From contig WRAP01000002.1 in the NCBI GenBank assembly GCA_009780135.1, positions 104,054-168,053 of the forward strand: a stretch of DNA of 64,000 nt, read 5' to 3'. Positions 18,170-26,395 of the stretch are shown here, one piece after another; the first letter of the stretch is position 1, and every line of letters starts with the position of its first letter. Made by a program: the position numbers and the translations under genes. The stretch is from Bacillota bacterium. GTDB taxonomy: Bacteria; Bacillota; Clostridia; Christensenellales; Pumilibacteraceae. The notes beneath the pieces were generated by a model, which ran no database searches, had not been told where the DNA came from, and saw nothing but the letters and a program-made list of their open reading frames with translations.

Positions 18170-21100
18170 ATGAAAAAGCACGCACGAATCTTAAGTTTAC
18201 TAGTAGCCTTAGCACTAAGCTTCACACTTCTTATAGGTGGTGGAATTATGCCAGTGTTTGGTTTAGCGGTAGGCGAATCCGAAATTGTAACGCAAACAGA
18301 AAGCCGTTTTGAAATACCTAGAGATGTAACTTACGGTCAAACTAGAACTCTACAAACAGGTGGAGCACACCGTCTTGTAGTAACGGCACCAAACGGTGCA
18401 GAAACTGTTATTACTGGAGCTTCTCAACCATTCCATTTTGTTCAAGTTGGGGTATTTAGAATGGAGTTCTTTGCTGAAGGTAGCGAAAGGCCAATTTATG
18501 TATCTAATGTTCCGGTAAGAGCAGATGGCGAATTTACACTAAGAGTAGATTATAATGGTGCTAGAATTCCAACAGTAACCGATATAAATAGGTCGTTTAC
18601 ACTTCCCAACGCTGTTCTTTGGTATCAAACTGAAGATATGGACGAAATGGAAGAGTTTAGTGACGCTGAGATAAATGTTAGAATTTACGGACCTGCTTTC
18701 CCAGGTGGACAAAACTTTGCGACAGATGCTTCAGTTACTCTTAATACAATCGGTGCTTATACTATAGTTTATAGAGCGACTATTCCAGGTAGCACGACTC
18801 AAAACTTTAGTCAAACTTTCACAGTTAGAGTGCAACGCAGCATAAATGTAGCTGATATGCCAGCTCCTCGTATGACTGTTGTTGGTGTTCCTACGACTGC
18901 CAGTCTTAATGCTAGAGTAAACTTGCCTATTGCTAATGCGACAGACCTATATGACGAAAATGTCCATGTAGAAATTACTGTAACAGACCCTGATGGTAAT
19001 TCAGTTAACCAAGTAGAAGTTGATACCCGTACAGGCTTTGCTGTTAGATCATTAGCTGATACACCAGTGCGTTTTGATAATGTTTGGACTATGTATTTCC
19101 ACCCAATGATGGTAGGTACTTATATTGTTAGTTATCGAGCGATAAACGATTTTGGTATTACTAGTACTATAAATACATTTAATATAGATGTTCAAGACCG
19201 TACTGCTCCAACACTAGTATATATAAACGAAAGTGCTATTCCGTCTAGATGGGGTAGAGAGGTTGCTAGACGCAACCCAGAGTATCAAGATCCTAATGCT
19301 GTCCCTCCTTCTAGAGATACAGCTCATAGAGATTTAGAAGGCGATGAGATGTACATCACAGTTCCGTGGCCAGAATTTATTGATAACGGCGGTCATTTTA
19401 ATGATCAGGGTGTGTGGATAGATAATATGCATGCAACTCAGGGTGTTAGATTTGAAATTCGTGATACAGTTAATAATAATGTAGTAATAAGATTTAATAA
19501 CATTTACGACCGAGCTGATACAGCTACTGCAGGTAACGCATTTACATTTAATCCTGCTATCCAATCACAAGGGTTATATAATCCGGGTAGCACTGCAACA
19601 CCAGAAAGAGTTCGTTTTTGGGCACCTTTAAGAGAAGGTGAAACTGCTAGTGCAGAAAGAATAGCAAGTGGTATAGGAGCAGAGGGTGGATTTAGATTTA
19701 ATTTTGCTCATTATGTAGATACAGCTATAGAACATGTAGCAACTCTTACTGACTGGTCTCAATTTTTTGGTAACTTTACTTTCCAATTTCAAGCAAGAGA
19801 TGAGCGTCATAACATCACAACTCGTACTTTCGATGTAGACCTACAAGATAGATTCGAAGACACAACTCTTCCAACCATTGATATTGAAACAACCCGTGCT
19901 ATGCACATTCCTACAAATCTTAACCGTGTTACAGTTCCTAACATTATAGGTGTAGACTCTCAAGCGACTAGATTAAATACAAATTTCAGGCTAGCTATTG
20001 TAAATCAACAAGGCGAACCAACAGATTGGATTTATGTAAGAGCTAACGAAAGACTTAGAGTAGTTAGAAGCACAGTTGGCACAGAGGATAGAGTTTATTT
20101 AGAAAACGCAGATTATAGAACAATTCGAGATAATCCCGGACCTGCACCATTATTTGACCGCACCGGCACATTAAATATTACAAACGCTACCGAACTTACT
20201 CTTATAGCAGAAGCTACTGACTATGTTGGTAATGTTAGAGAAGAAAGAGAAACTATTCGTCTTGTGTTAGGCGACAACTTTGCTCCGGAATTAGGTCTTG
20301 CTTTAACAGCTACAGCTGCTACTCATAGAGCAACAAGCGAAGTTCTTAACTTTGCTGGCTTAAGAGAAGGTCAATTAGAGCGTGGTTCTAACGGCTTAAT
20401 CAACTTAGGTGGATTTGCTGTGACAGGTGTTCCTAATGATTACCGTAATTTTGTAGGCTTTGAAATGCGTTTAACAGACGAGCGTGGTAGAGTGGTTCCT
20501 ATTACTCAAGTAAAATCATTCTTCATTAACAGCAGTGCTTATACTGGTGCAGATTTAGAGCCTGCTACTCGCAGAACTTATACTTACGGTGAAAACCAAG
20601 GCGAATATATGAGAAACCCTAGAGATAACAGTTTTGTTTACGAGGGCGGTATCGGTATGATAGTTGTTCAAGATATAGAAGTTAGATTAACTGAGGGTGA
20701 GTATTTATTAAGCATTAGAGCATTTGATGTTAACGGTGGTTCAGTTGCTGCGGCTTTATCTATAAATATTGAAGGAAGAGAAGGACCTGGAGACGGTAAT
20801 ATAGTAGTAAGTAGTGCTTCTCAGCCTATACCTACAGTTGGTAATATAAATCAATCTTATATCCTAAGGCATGAGCGTGGTTTTCATGCTCCGTCTGATA
20901 TAGACCCAGCTCGTACATTCATGGTGCGTCGCATTCAAAATGCTACTCATTTCTCATTAATGGGCTCAGAATTTACAGCTCATGCACCTGCTAGCGTAAT
21001 CTTTAACGAAGGTGTTTTCTATCGTCGTGGCGAAGGTACAGATGTGGTTCGTGGCTTTAGACCTATTGACGCTGTCCCATATACATTTGTAGCAAGCGAC

Positions 21101-21931
21101 AGTGCACAAGTAGAATTCTCACTTCAAGGTTTTATGCCAGTTCATGCCCGTCGTCAATTTGATTCTACTCCTGCAGCTAGAGCAATTGATGCTAACTGGG
21201 TAAACATTCCTAGAATGATTGCTCATAACGGTAATCACAATGCGACTGTAACAATCAATGTAGTAGACCCTAATGGTAGCCGTTTAACGGTAGGTACAGC
21301 AGTTACATCGAATCTACAACGCAGAGAGGATGGTTCTTACCGTTTCTGGCCAGGTGTAGATGGCTATTACACTATAACATTTACAGCAAATGTAGGTACT
21401 CAAAGTGCTACTAGTGACCCATTTAGAGTTCGTATTGGTAATCTTGTACCTGTAGAATTTACTATAACTGGCGGACATACAGGATATGCTTTAAATGATT
21501 CATTCTCATTTAACGAGATGATAGTTCGTAGCGATTGGAATCAAGCTATTGAAGGAAATCCTTCAATTAACGATATTAGGTTTATAAAACGCCTTATTCA
21601 ACCGGGTGGAGCAGTGTATGAAATTAACGAAGTTGGTATGATAACTCGTAACGGAGAAGTGTATCGTACAAACCGCACAAATACAATTGCTAATCAAGAC
21701 GATGGTTTCTTATTATCTCAAACTGGCACATATCGTGTAGAATATATCACAATAGACGAGCAAGGTAATGAATACATTATCGCTCATGAATTTACGATAA
21801 ATGCAGATCCTATAAGAATTCCATGGCCTGTACAAATATTTGCTTGGGTTGCGAGTGTTTTAATTATTGCTGTAGCTATATTTGTAATTGTGTATATTAT
21901 TCGTTTCCGTCGTAGAAGAATTAAAAACTAA
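18170..21931 (+). CDS. Large membrane-anchored surface protein with Ig-like modules
   Basis: 1253 residues. A signal peptide occupies residues 1-32 (basic KKHAR, long hydrophobic core, VFGLA). The last 40 residues contain a transmembrane helix (WPVQIFAWVASVLIIAVAIFVIVYII) and a basic tail RFRRRRIKN, so the protein is exported and held by a C-terminal stop-transfer anchor rather than an LPXTG motif. The body is a chain of beta-rich modules with recurring phrases (GAYTIVYRATIPG, GTYIVSYRAINDFG, YTITFTANVG, GTYRVEYITIDEQGN), each the last strands of an Ig/cadherin-like domain. Likely adhesin or structural cell-surface protein; no enzymatic motif was seen. Confidence 0.8.
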   Translation: MKKHARILSLLVALALSFTLLIGGGIMPVFGLAVGESEIVTQTESRFEIPRDVTYGQTRTLQTGGAHRLVVTAPNGAETVITGASQPFHFVQVGVFRMEFFAEGSERPIYVSNVPVRADGEFTLRVDYNGARIPTVTDINRSFTLPNAVLWYQTEDMDEMEEFSDAEINVRIYGPAFPGGQNFATDASVTLNTIGAYTIVYRATIPGSTTQNFSQTFTVRVQRSINVADMPAPRMTVVGVPTTASLNARVNLPIANATDLYDENVHVEITVTDPDGNSVNQVEVDTRTGFAVRSLADTPVRFDNVWTMYFHPMMVGTYIVSYRAINDFGITSTINTFNIDVQDRTAPTLVYINESAIPSRWGREVARRNPEYQDPNAVPPSRDTAHRDLEGDEMYITVPWPEFIDNGGHFNDQGVWIDNMHATQGVRFEIRDTVNNNVVIRFNNIYDRADTATAGNAFTFNPAIQSQGLYNPGSTATPERVRFWAPLREGETASAERIASGIGAEGGFRFNFAHYVDTAIEHVATLTDWSQFFGNFTFQFQARDERHNITTRTFDVDLQDRFEDTTLPTIDIETTRAMHIPTNLNRVTVPNIIGVDSQATRLNTNFRLAIVNQQGEPTDWIYVRANERLRVVRSTVGTEDRVYLENADYRTIRDNPGPAPLFDRTGTLNITNATELTLIAEATDYVGNVREERETIRLVLGDNFAPELGLALTATAATHRATSEVLNFAGLREGQLERGSNGLINLGGFAVTGVPNDYRNFVGFEMRLTDERGRVVPITQVKSFFINSSAYTGADLEPATRRTYTYGENQGEYMRNPRDNSFVYEGGIGMIVVQDIEVRLTEGEYLLSIRAFDVNGGSVAAALSINIEGREGPGDGNIVVSSASQPIPTVGNINQSYILRHERGFHAPSDIDPARTFMVRRIQNATHFSLMGSEFTAHAPASVIFNEGVFYRRGEGTDVVRGFRPIDAVPYTFVASDSAQVEFSLQGFMPVHARRQFDSTPAARAIDANWVNIPRMIAHNGNHNATVTINVVDPNGSRLTVGTAVTSNLQRREDGSYRFWPGVDGYYTITFTANVGTQSATSDPFRVRIGNLVPVEFTITGGHTGYALNDSFSFNEMIVRSDWNQAIEGNPSINDIRFIKRLIQPGGAVYEINEVGMITRNGEVYRTNRTNTIANQDDGFLLSQTGTYRVEYITIDEQGNEYIIAHEFTINADPIRIPWPVQIFAWVASVLIIAVAIFVIVYIIRFRRRRIKN

Positions 21932-22005
21932 TACTAAATTAAGATTATGCTTGTAATGTGTGTTCGCTAGAGAAAATTTAGTTCAATCAACAACTTAAAT
22001 TTATT

Positions 22006-22044
22006 ACAAAAGCGGTTATCTTTATGGCAATCGCTTTTGTTTTA
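22006..22044 (+). terminator. Terminator after the surface protein gene
   Basis: ACAAAAGCGGTT / AATCGCTTTTGT, a 12-bp stem with one G-U pair, followed by TTTTAG. Confidence 0.7.
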
Positions 22045-22088
22045 GATTAAGGAATTATTTTGATTTGAAAATTCAAATAGTGTCGAAT

Positions 22089-22124
22089 ATAGGAGCAAGG
22101 TTTTACTGCTCGAGCTTTAAAAAA
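22089..22124 (+). repeat. REP-like hairpin repeat, copy D (upstream of the RnlA-like gene)
   Basis: ATAGGAGCA-loop-TGCTCGAGCTTTAAAAAA; GAGCA pairs with TGCTC. It shares the TAGG(G/A)GC start and the CGAGC(C/T)TTAAAAAA end with copies B and C, ending 8 nt before the ATG at 22132. Confidence 0.5.
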
Positions 22125-22131
22125 TAACAAT

Positions 22132-23718
22132 ATGAAAAAAAATAACAATTTAATAAACAAATCATTGTCTCCGCCAATCTTAGATAAGCAACAAGTAATA
22201 TACCGAGAAGTGTGGGCAAGCCCTAGTAAGTTGCCCAAATTTATAGCACTATTAGAGGCAAGCCCCAGTTTTACAAGAATTGAATATCAACCAATAACAG
22301 AAACTTCTACAGTCGAAAGGTTTATATACGAATATATAAAAGATGAGAATAAAACAAGAGCGATAATAGCATTTGATACAAAATCACATAAGCTATCGTT
22401 TAATTCAAAAGCAAAAATAGTAAAAATCCTACAAGATATGTTTGGCTCTTTTAAGAGTAATGGTACGCAACTGCAGATATCAGAACCCCCGATAATAGCA
22501 CCGATACAACCAATAGAACTGATTCTAAAAGTAGAGCAAGTAGCAAAAGAGCAAAAGATCCAACCAGTATCAAAGCTAGAAAATATAAAACCGAACAACA
22601 ATACTAAATTTCAAAATCGCTTTTCATCTAGTGTCCCAAGCGACAAAGGCAAATATGATTCAAGTTTTCAAGTGGAAAACACAAGAAAGCTAAAAATTTC
22701 AGATAAGGTAAAAGACAAATTTGAATTTGTCAGCCTTAAATCAATCCGTAAGGATTTTAGTAAAGAAACAAAACAGCAATTTATATCAAACAAACCTACA
22801 GGGGCGAATCAAACTCGGCCAGTTTTGCCAAAGCAACAAACTCAAACGCAAATATTTTTAGGGGCGACTATTAGTGGTCAAAACTTTAATGGCAAAAAAC
22901 AAGATAATGCAACCAAAATAACCATAGGAACTACTAGTTCTCATAAAAACCATAATAAACAATCTACATTAAACACCACTCCTATAGGAGTGGATATCGG
23001 TTATCCGCAAAATAATAATAAAAATATTGTAGAAAATTCAATTGTAGAGGCATCTACTAATCGTCTAAATATTAAAAAAAATGAAATTCAAGAAGCAAAA
23101 ACCTTAATTTTATCAAATCCTAAAGCCCAAACAAAAACTACCCCTCCAACATTACCTAAAACTCAATCCACAACCCCTAGCTCCTCACCTCTAACCCACA
23201 AAACGCCACAACGCCCAAAGTTTCAACTTGTTGCACTTAATAAACTTAAAAAACTAATTCCTAACGCATTTGATTACTTATCCGAACAAACAAAGACAGA
23301 TTTAGCAAACTCACTTACCGATATATATAATAATCGCCTTCGTTTAACAGATTATTCGGTGTTGCTTGTGCCATCGTATCGTGCTTTAGAGCGACTAATT
23401 TTCGACTTGCAATCTTCAAAAGGCATATCCACAAAAATGATAGGTCAGGCATACGAAAAAAACGAAAAAGGCGAATATCGTTTAAAAAGTGGTTACATAA
23501 AAAAAATCAATAGTATTGTTTATAATGAAGTTATGAGTGCTTTATACACCGAATATTTTATTCAACGACACGCTGTAACACACTCGGATAACTTAGACCA
23601 AACTAGCGGTCGTGTTGTTCGTAACATTACCGATGCCCAAAAAACTTTTACCAATCTACTTGATATAATCAACTACAACTGCAAAAAACTCCAAGAAATT
23701 GGTTTTAGTGTACTTTAA
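22132..23718 (+). CDS. RnlA-like toxin: HEPN-type RNase of a type II toxin-antitoxin system
   Basis: 528 residues. The C-terminal 160 residues match my knowledge of Escherichia coli RnlA: a stretch resembling its MLLYPELRTIEGVL (here VLLVPSYRALERLI), and then QRHAVTHSD followed by a helix ending DIINYNC, against ERHSLFHME and IIKDLY in RnlA. R479 and H484 form the Rx4H motif of HEPN RNases. The N-terminal 110 residues resemble the TBP-like module of RnlA (RAIIAFDTKSHKLSF). A low-complexity linker of about 230 residues separates the two parts, making this protein about 170 residues longer than RnlA. The downstream gene overlaps by one base (TAATG), the usual antitoxin position, but it is not RnlB-like and is interrupted. 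Confidence 0.8.
   Translation: MKKNNNLINKSLSPPILDKQQVIYREVWASPSKLPKFIALLEASPSFTRIEYQPITETSTVERFIYEYIKDENKTRAIIAFDTKSHKLSFNSKAKIVKILQDMFGSFKSNGTQLQISEPPIIAPIQPIELILKVEQVAKEQKIQPVSKLENIKPNNNTKFQNRFSSSVPSDKGKYDSSFQVENTRKLKISDKVKDKFEFVSLKSIRKDFSKETKQQFISNKPTGANQTRPVLPKQQTQTQIFLGATISGQNFNGKKQDNATKITIGTTSSHKNHNKQSTLNTTPIGVDIGYPQNNNKNIVENSIVEASTNRLNIKKNEIQEAKTLILSNPKAQTKTTPPTLPKTQSTTPSSSPLTHKTPQRPKFQLVALNKLKKLIPNAFDYLSEQTKTDLANSLTDIYNNRLRLTDYSVLLVPSYRALERLIFDLQSSKGISTKMIGQAYEKNEKGEYRLKSGYIKKINSIVYNEVMSALYTEYFIQRHAVTHSDNLDQTSGRVVRNITDAQKTFTNLLDIINYNCKKLQEIGFSVL
22799..23012 (+). repeat. Four tandem 60-66-bp units inside the RnlA-like linker
   Basis: Units begin at the G after TA/CA at 22801, 22861, 22927 and 22987 (spacings 60, 66 and 60 bp, all in frame) and encode G-A/T/V-x repeats: GANQTRP, GATISGQ, GTTSSHK, GVDIGYP. 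The second unit at DNA level (TAGGGGCGACTATTAGTGGTC, then AAAACTTTA) closely resembles intergenic REP-like copy A, and units three and four form small hairpins (GAACT/AGTTC; GGATA/TATCC). Confidence 0.6.
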
Positions 23719-24596
23719 TGAATAACTACAGTAATAATATAAACCCAGATACATTAGATAAAGCAGAAGTTTTGCGTTTGTATAACTTACAAAAGCCGAG
23801 TATTTATAAAACGGTTGATAATTCTCGTGATAAAAATGATAAATGATTTACAATTTTCGCAGATTGCAAATCTCAAGGAAAAATCGTAATAAAAATAGCA
23901 AAAAATTCATTTTCAACCTTAGAACGAGTATCAGCTTGGGCAAAGTTAATAGAAGATTATAATAAATTAGGTATTTATACACCAAGCTTTTTATTTAATA
24001 AAAATGGAAAGTACGGGGGAATGGTTGGAGGATACTGTGTTTGGGCTAAGGAATTTTCAAAGTATTTGCATAATGAATTTGATGCTCTTGGACCACACGA
24101 TCCTGCTAATGCAGGTGCAAAAATATACGAGACACTCAGTAATGAATTTAATATAGCAGATGGTTTTAGGCAAACGACAAAGGGTAGATGTAGCGGTAAT
24201 ATAAAAATCAATCAAAATTTAGACAAAATTTTGATTGATCCTAGTAATGCTTTTAGTTTCAATTTACCTGTTATTTCAAGAACACTAGTAAATCAAGTAG
24301 TGGTAGAATACTATGTGTTAGAACCTCAAGAAGAAAATTTTGAAACTGTTACAGTAAATAGGCGTAATTGTAGGTTTGAATTAGATGAAAAAGGCAATGA
24401 AGCAAAAACATTTATAGCAACTTTAAAACTAGAAAAAATTTATAACAGAATAGGAAGAGTCACTATAGATACAGAAATAAATTCTCGTAATCCAGTGAGT
24501 ATTATTAAACTATTGTCAGTAACGGCGAATAGTTTAGAAATTAAATTTGAAGACGAGTATGATAATTGGGATGAGATAGAAATAAGAATTAATTAG
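23718..24596 (+). pseudogene. Interrupted kinase-like gene coupled to the RnlA-like toxin
   Basis: The ATG overlaps the toxin stop (TAATG). The frame runs 42 codons to a TGA at 23844-23846 and then continues in the same frame without another stop to 24596. Joined across the TGA, residues 1-120 look like the N-lobe of an aminoglycoside-phosphotransferase-type kinase (NSRDKNDK, stop, FTIFADC, GKIVIKIAKNSFSTLER, DYNKLGIYTPSFLFN, GYCVWAKEFSKY). The catalytic loop and metal-binding Asp of such kinases never appear; the last 150 residues are an unrelated, beta-rich sequence that I do not recognise. An ATG at 24021 could start a 191-residue product from the second part. Best read as a nonsense-mutated, rearranged gene; two separate small genes are less likely. 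Confidence 0.6.
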
Positions 24597-24598
24597 TT

Positions 24599-25873
24599 TC
24601 ATCGAAGTTGAAAAATAGCGAAAGTATTTATTGAGTTAGTGCCTATTGGAGATCCAAACCATGATTGTATCATAGGATCGTGTAAATTCCATCCTTGTTG
24701 GTGTGTTGAGCCGATAGCTATAGTGGTGCTACTGAAGTTATTTGTGAAAAAATTAACACCATTCATGGTAGATGACATCCTAACAAAGAGACTGGGATTA
24801 AAGTTAGGCACTCTATGATTATAAATAGTAATTGCTACAGATGTGTCAGTTCCACCCTGGGTAACAGTAATGCTAAATAATTCAAGTCCATGGCTTACAT
24901 AAGTAAAAGTTTCGCCTAGCTGGTAAATTCTATTAAGTTCAGTTCCCGGTGCATCTTGACCTTGTGCCCTAACGCCAGTGTCTTGTGTGCCAATCCACCA
25001 GTTGCCATTGGTTCCTATGTGTGGAGTTATGCCATCTGCACCATCCGTGCCATTTGCACCGTTACCGCCAGTGCCTTGTGCTCTGACACCAGTGTTAGTA
25101 CTACCAATCCACCAGTAACCATTAGCACATATATGCGGAGTTAAACCGTCTTGACCATTCTGTCCATCGGCACCATCATTACCGGGGCGACCTTGCTCAC
25201 CTTGTGAACCCTGTTCGCCTTGCGGTCCCCTAGCAGGTACACCTGTATCAACAGTACCAATAAACCAATTACCATTACTTCCAATATGTGGAGTAATACC
25301 ATTTGTACCAACACCTTCGGCTCTAACGCCAGTATTATAAGTGCCAATCCACCAATAACCATTAGCACAAATATGTGGAGTTAATCCGTTTTTGCCATCG
25401 GTACCATTTTGTCCGTCGGCACCATCATTGCCGGGATTGCCTTGTGGTCCTTGTGCTCTAATGTTAGTATTTCTATAGCCAACCCACCAGTAACCGTTTT
25501 CACAAATATGTGGTGTAATGCCGTTTGTTCCGTCTTGTCCATCGGTTACAATAGTATGGATGCCAGTATCGGTTGTGCCAATCCACCAGTTGCCGTTTGG
25601 ACCTATGTGTGGTGTGATGCCGTCCTGACCAGGAGTGCCTGGATTACCTTGCAGACCAGGAGCACCTGGATTACCTTGTTCGCCTTGTGGTCCCTGAGGA
25701 CCTTGAGAACCGTTTTGCATACCTGCAATTTGGTCCCTTAGTTCTTGCAATTCACGCTCTAAAGCCGAGGTGTCATTGCAACCCGTAAATAGGGTAATCA
25801 TGCTAAATGCTAGCACTATAGATACAATAAAAATAATAAGTTTTGTAAGTTTTCTTGTTGTTTTGTTTGTCAT
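24599..25873 (-). CDS. Collagen-like lipoprotein with WWIG repeats
   Basis: 424 residues from the ATG at 25873 (AAAGGA upstream; a longer frame up to 25993 would run through the promoter). The signal peptide has the lipobox LFTGC. A short coiled coil (ALERELQELRDQIAGM) is followed by G-P-Q/G-x-y collagen repeats that alternate with six copies of a unit of about 22 residues, consensus G(I/L)TPHI(G/C)xNG(N/Y)WWIGTxxTGVRAQG. The last 90 residues form a distinct domain with no glycine repeats. It should be a surface lipoprotein with triple-helical stalks. It is convergent with the preceding gene, with a 2-bp gap between stops. Confidence 0.85.
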   Translation of the reverse strand: MTNKTTRKLTKLIIFIVSIVLAFSMITLFTGCNDTSALERELQELRDQIAGMQNGSQGPQGPQGEQGNPGAPGLQGNPGTPGQDGITPHIGPNGNWWIGTTDTGIHTIVTDGQDGTNGITPHICENGYWWVGYRNTNIRAQGPQGNPGNDGADGQNGTDGKNGLTPHICANGYWWIGTYNTGVRAEGVGTNGITPHIGSNGNWFIGTVDTGVPARGPQGEQGSQGEQGRPGNDGADGQNGQDGLTPHICANGYWWIGSTNTGVRAQGTGGNGANGTDGADGITPHIGTNGNWWIGTQDTGVRAQGQDAPGTELNRIYQLGETFTYVSHGLELFSITVTQGGTDTSVAITIYNHRVPNFNPSLFVRMSSTMNGVNFFTNNFSSTTIAIGSTHQQGWNLHDPMIQSWFGSPIGTNSINTFAIFQLR

Positions 25874-25909
25874 AATTTTATAGTCCTTTGGCAATTTTGC
25901 CTTCAAGTA

Positions 25910-25938
25910 ATTATACAATATAATTAGAAAACTGTCAA
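25910..25938 (-). promoter_or_regulatory. Consensus promoter of the collagen-like lipoprotein gene
   Basis: On the minus strand TTGACA (25938-25933), 17-bp spacer, TATAAT (25915-25910): a perfect sigma-A consensus, predicting high expression and a leader of about 30 nt. Confidence 0.85.
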
Positions 25939-25994
25939 GAAAATAGCAAAAACAGATATATAGTTTTGTGATGTTTTTTTCATTAAAAAACAAT

Positions 25995-26023
25995 TTGCAA
26001 ACAAACTAAAAATGTGATATTAT
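25995..26023 (+). promoter_or_regulatory. rpmF promoter
   Basis: TTGCAA (25995-26000), 17 bp, TATTAT (26018-26023), divergent from the lipoprotein promoter. Confidence 0.65.
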
Positions 26024-26077
26024 GTTAATTGCTCTAAGTTTGGGCAACATAAAGGAAGAAAAAAGGTCAAATAAATT

Positions 26078-26263
26078 ATGCCAGTACCAAAACGAAAACA
26101 ATCAAAACAACGCACAAATACTCGCTTTGCGAACTACAAAGCGGATAATCCACAAGTAGGTTCTTGTCCACAATGCCACGAGCCTAAACTTAGTCATAGA
26201 GTTTGTAAAGCCTGCGGTTTTTACGACGGTGTTTCTAGGGTAGAAGTAGCTGATAAGAAATAA
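26078..26263 (+). CDS. rpmF: Large ribosomal subunit protein bL32
   Basis: 61 residues, usual length. The start MPVPKRKQSKQRTNTR is typical, and a zinc ribbon is intact (CPQC ... CKAC). This is therefore the zinc-binding C+ form of L32. AAGGAAG and AAAGG lie upstream of the ATG. As in many bacteria it lies before plsX, though here a separate promoter seems to drive plsX. Confidence 0.96.
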   Translation: MPVPKRKQSKQRTNTRFANYKADNPQVGSCPQCHEPKLSHRVCKACGFYDGVSRVEVADKK

Positions 26264-26361
26264 TATAAATCAGCACTTTTTTGTACAATTAAAAATGAGA
26301 AATTATTTGATTTATTTTATTAAAACTTAAATTGTTTTTTGAATATAAATAAGTCTGAAAT

Positions 26362-26390
26362 TTATCATTTCTAATTGTAAATGATATAAT
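26362..26390 (+). promoter_or_regulatory. plsX promoter, predicting a leaderless mRNA
   Basis: TTATCA (26362-26367), 17 bp, TATAAT (26385-26390), then exactly 6 nt, then the plsX ATG (26396). Transcription would begin at or next to the start codon. No Shine-Dalgarno sequence exists. Confidence 0.6.
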
Positions 26391-26395
26391 CATTT

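Noticed and set aside
23844..23846. Reading TGA as a sense codon (recoding, as in some gut lineages)
   Set aside because: Other intact genes end in TGA at the right place (methyltransferase at 15752, protease at 60936, membrane protein at 54508), so TGA is a stop here. The other interrupted gene uses TAA.
25409..25741. Plus-strand frames opposite the collagen-like gene
   Set aside because: They mirror the G-P-Q repeat codons on the other strand; no promoter or ribosome binding site.
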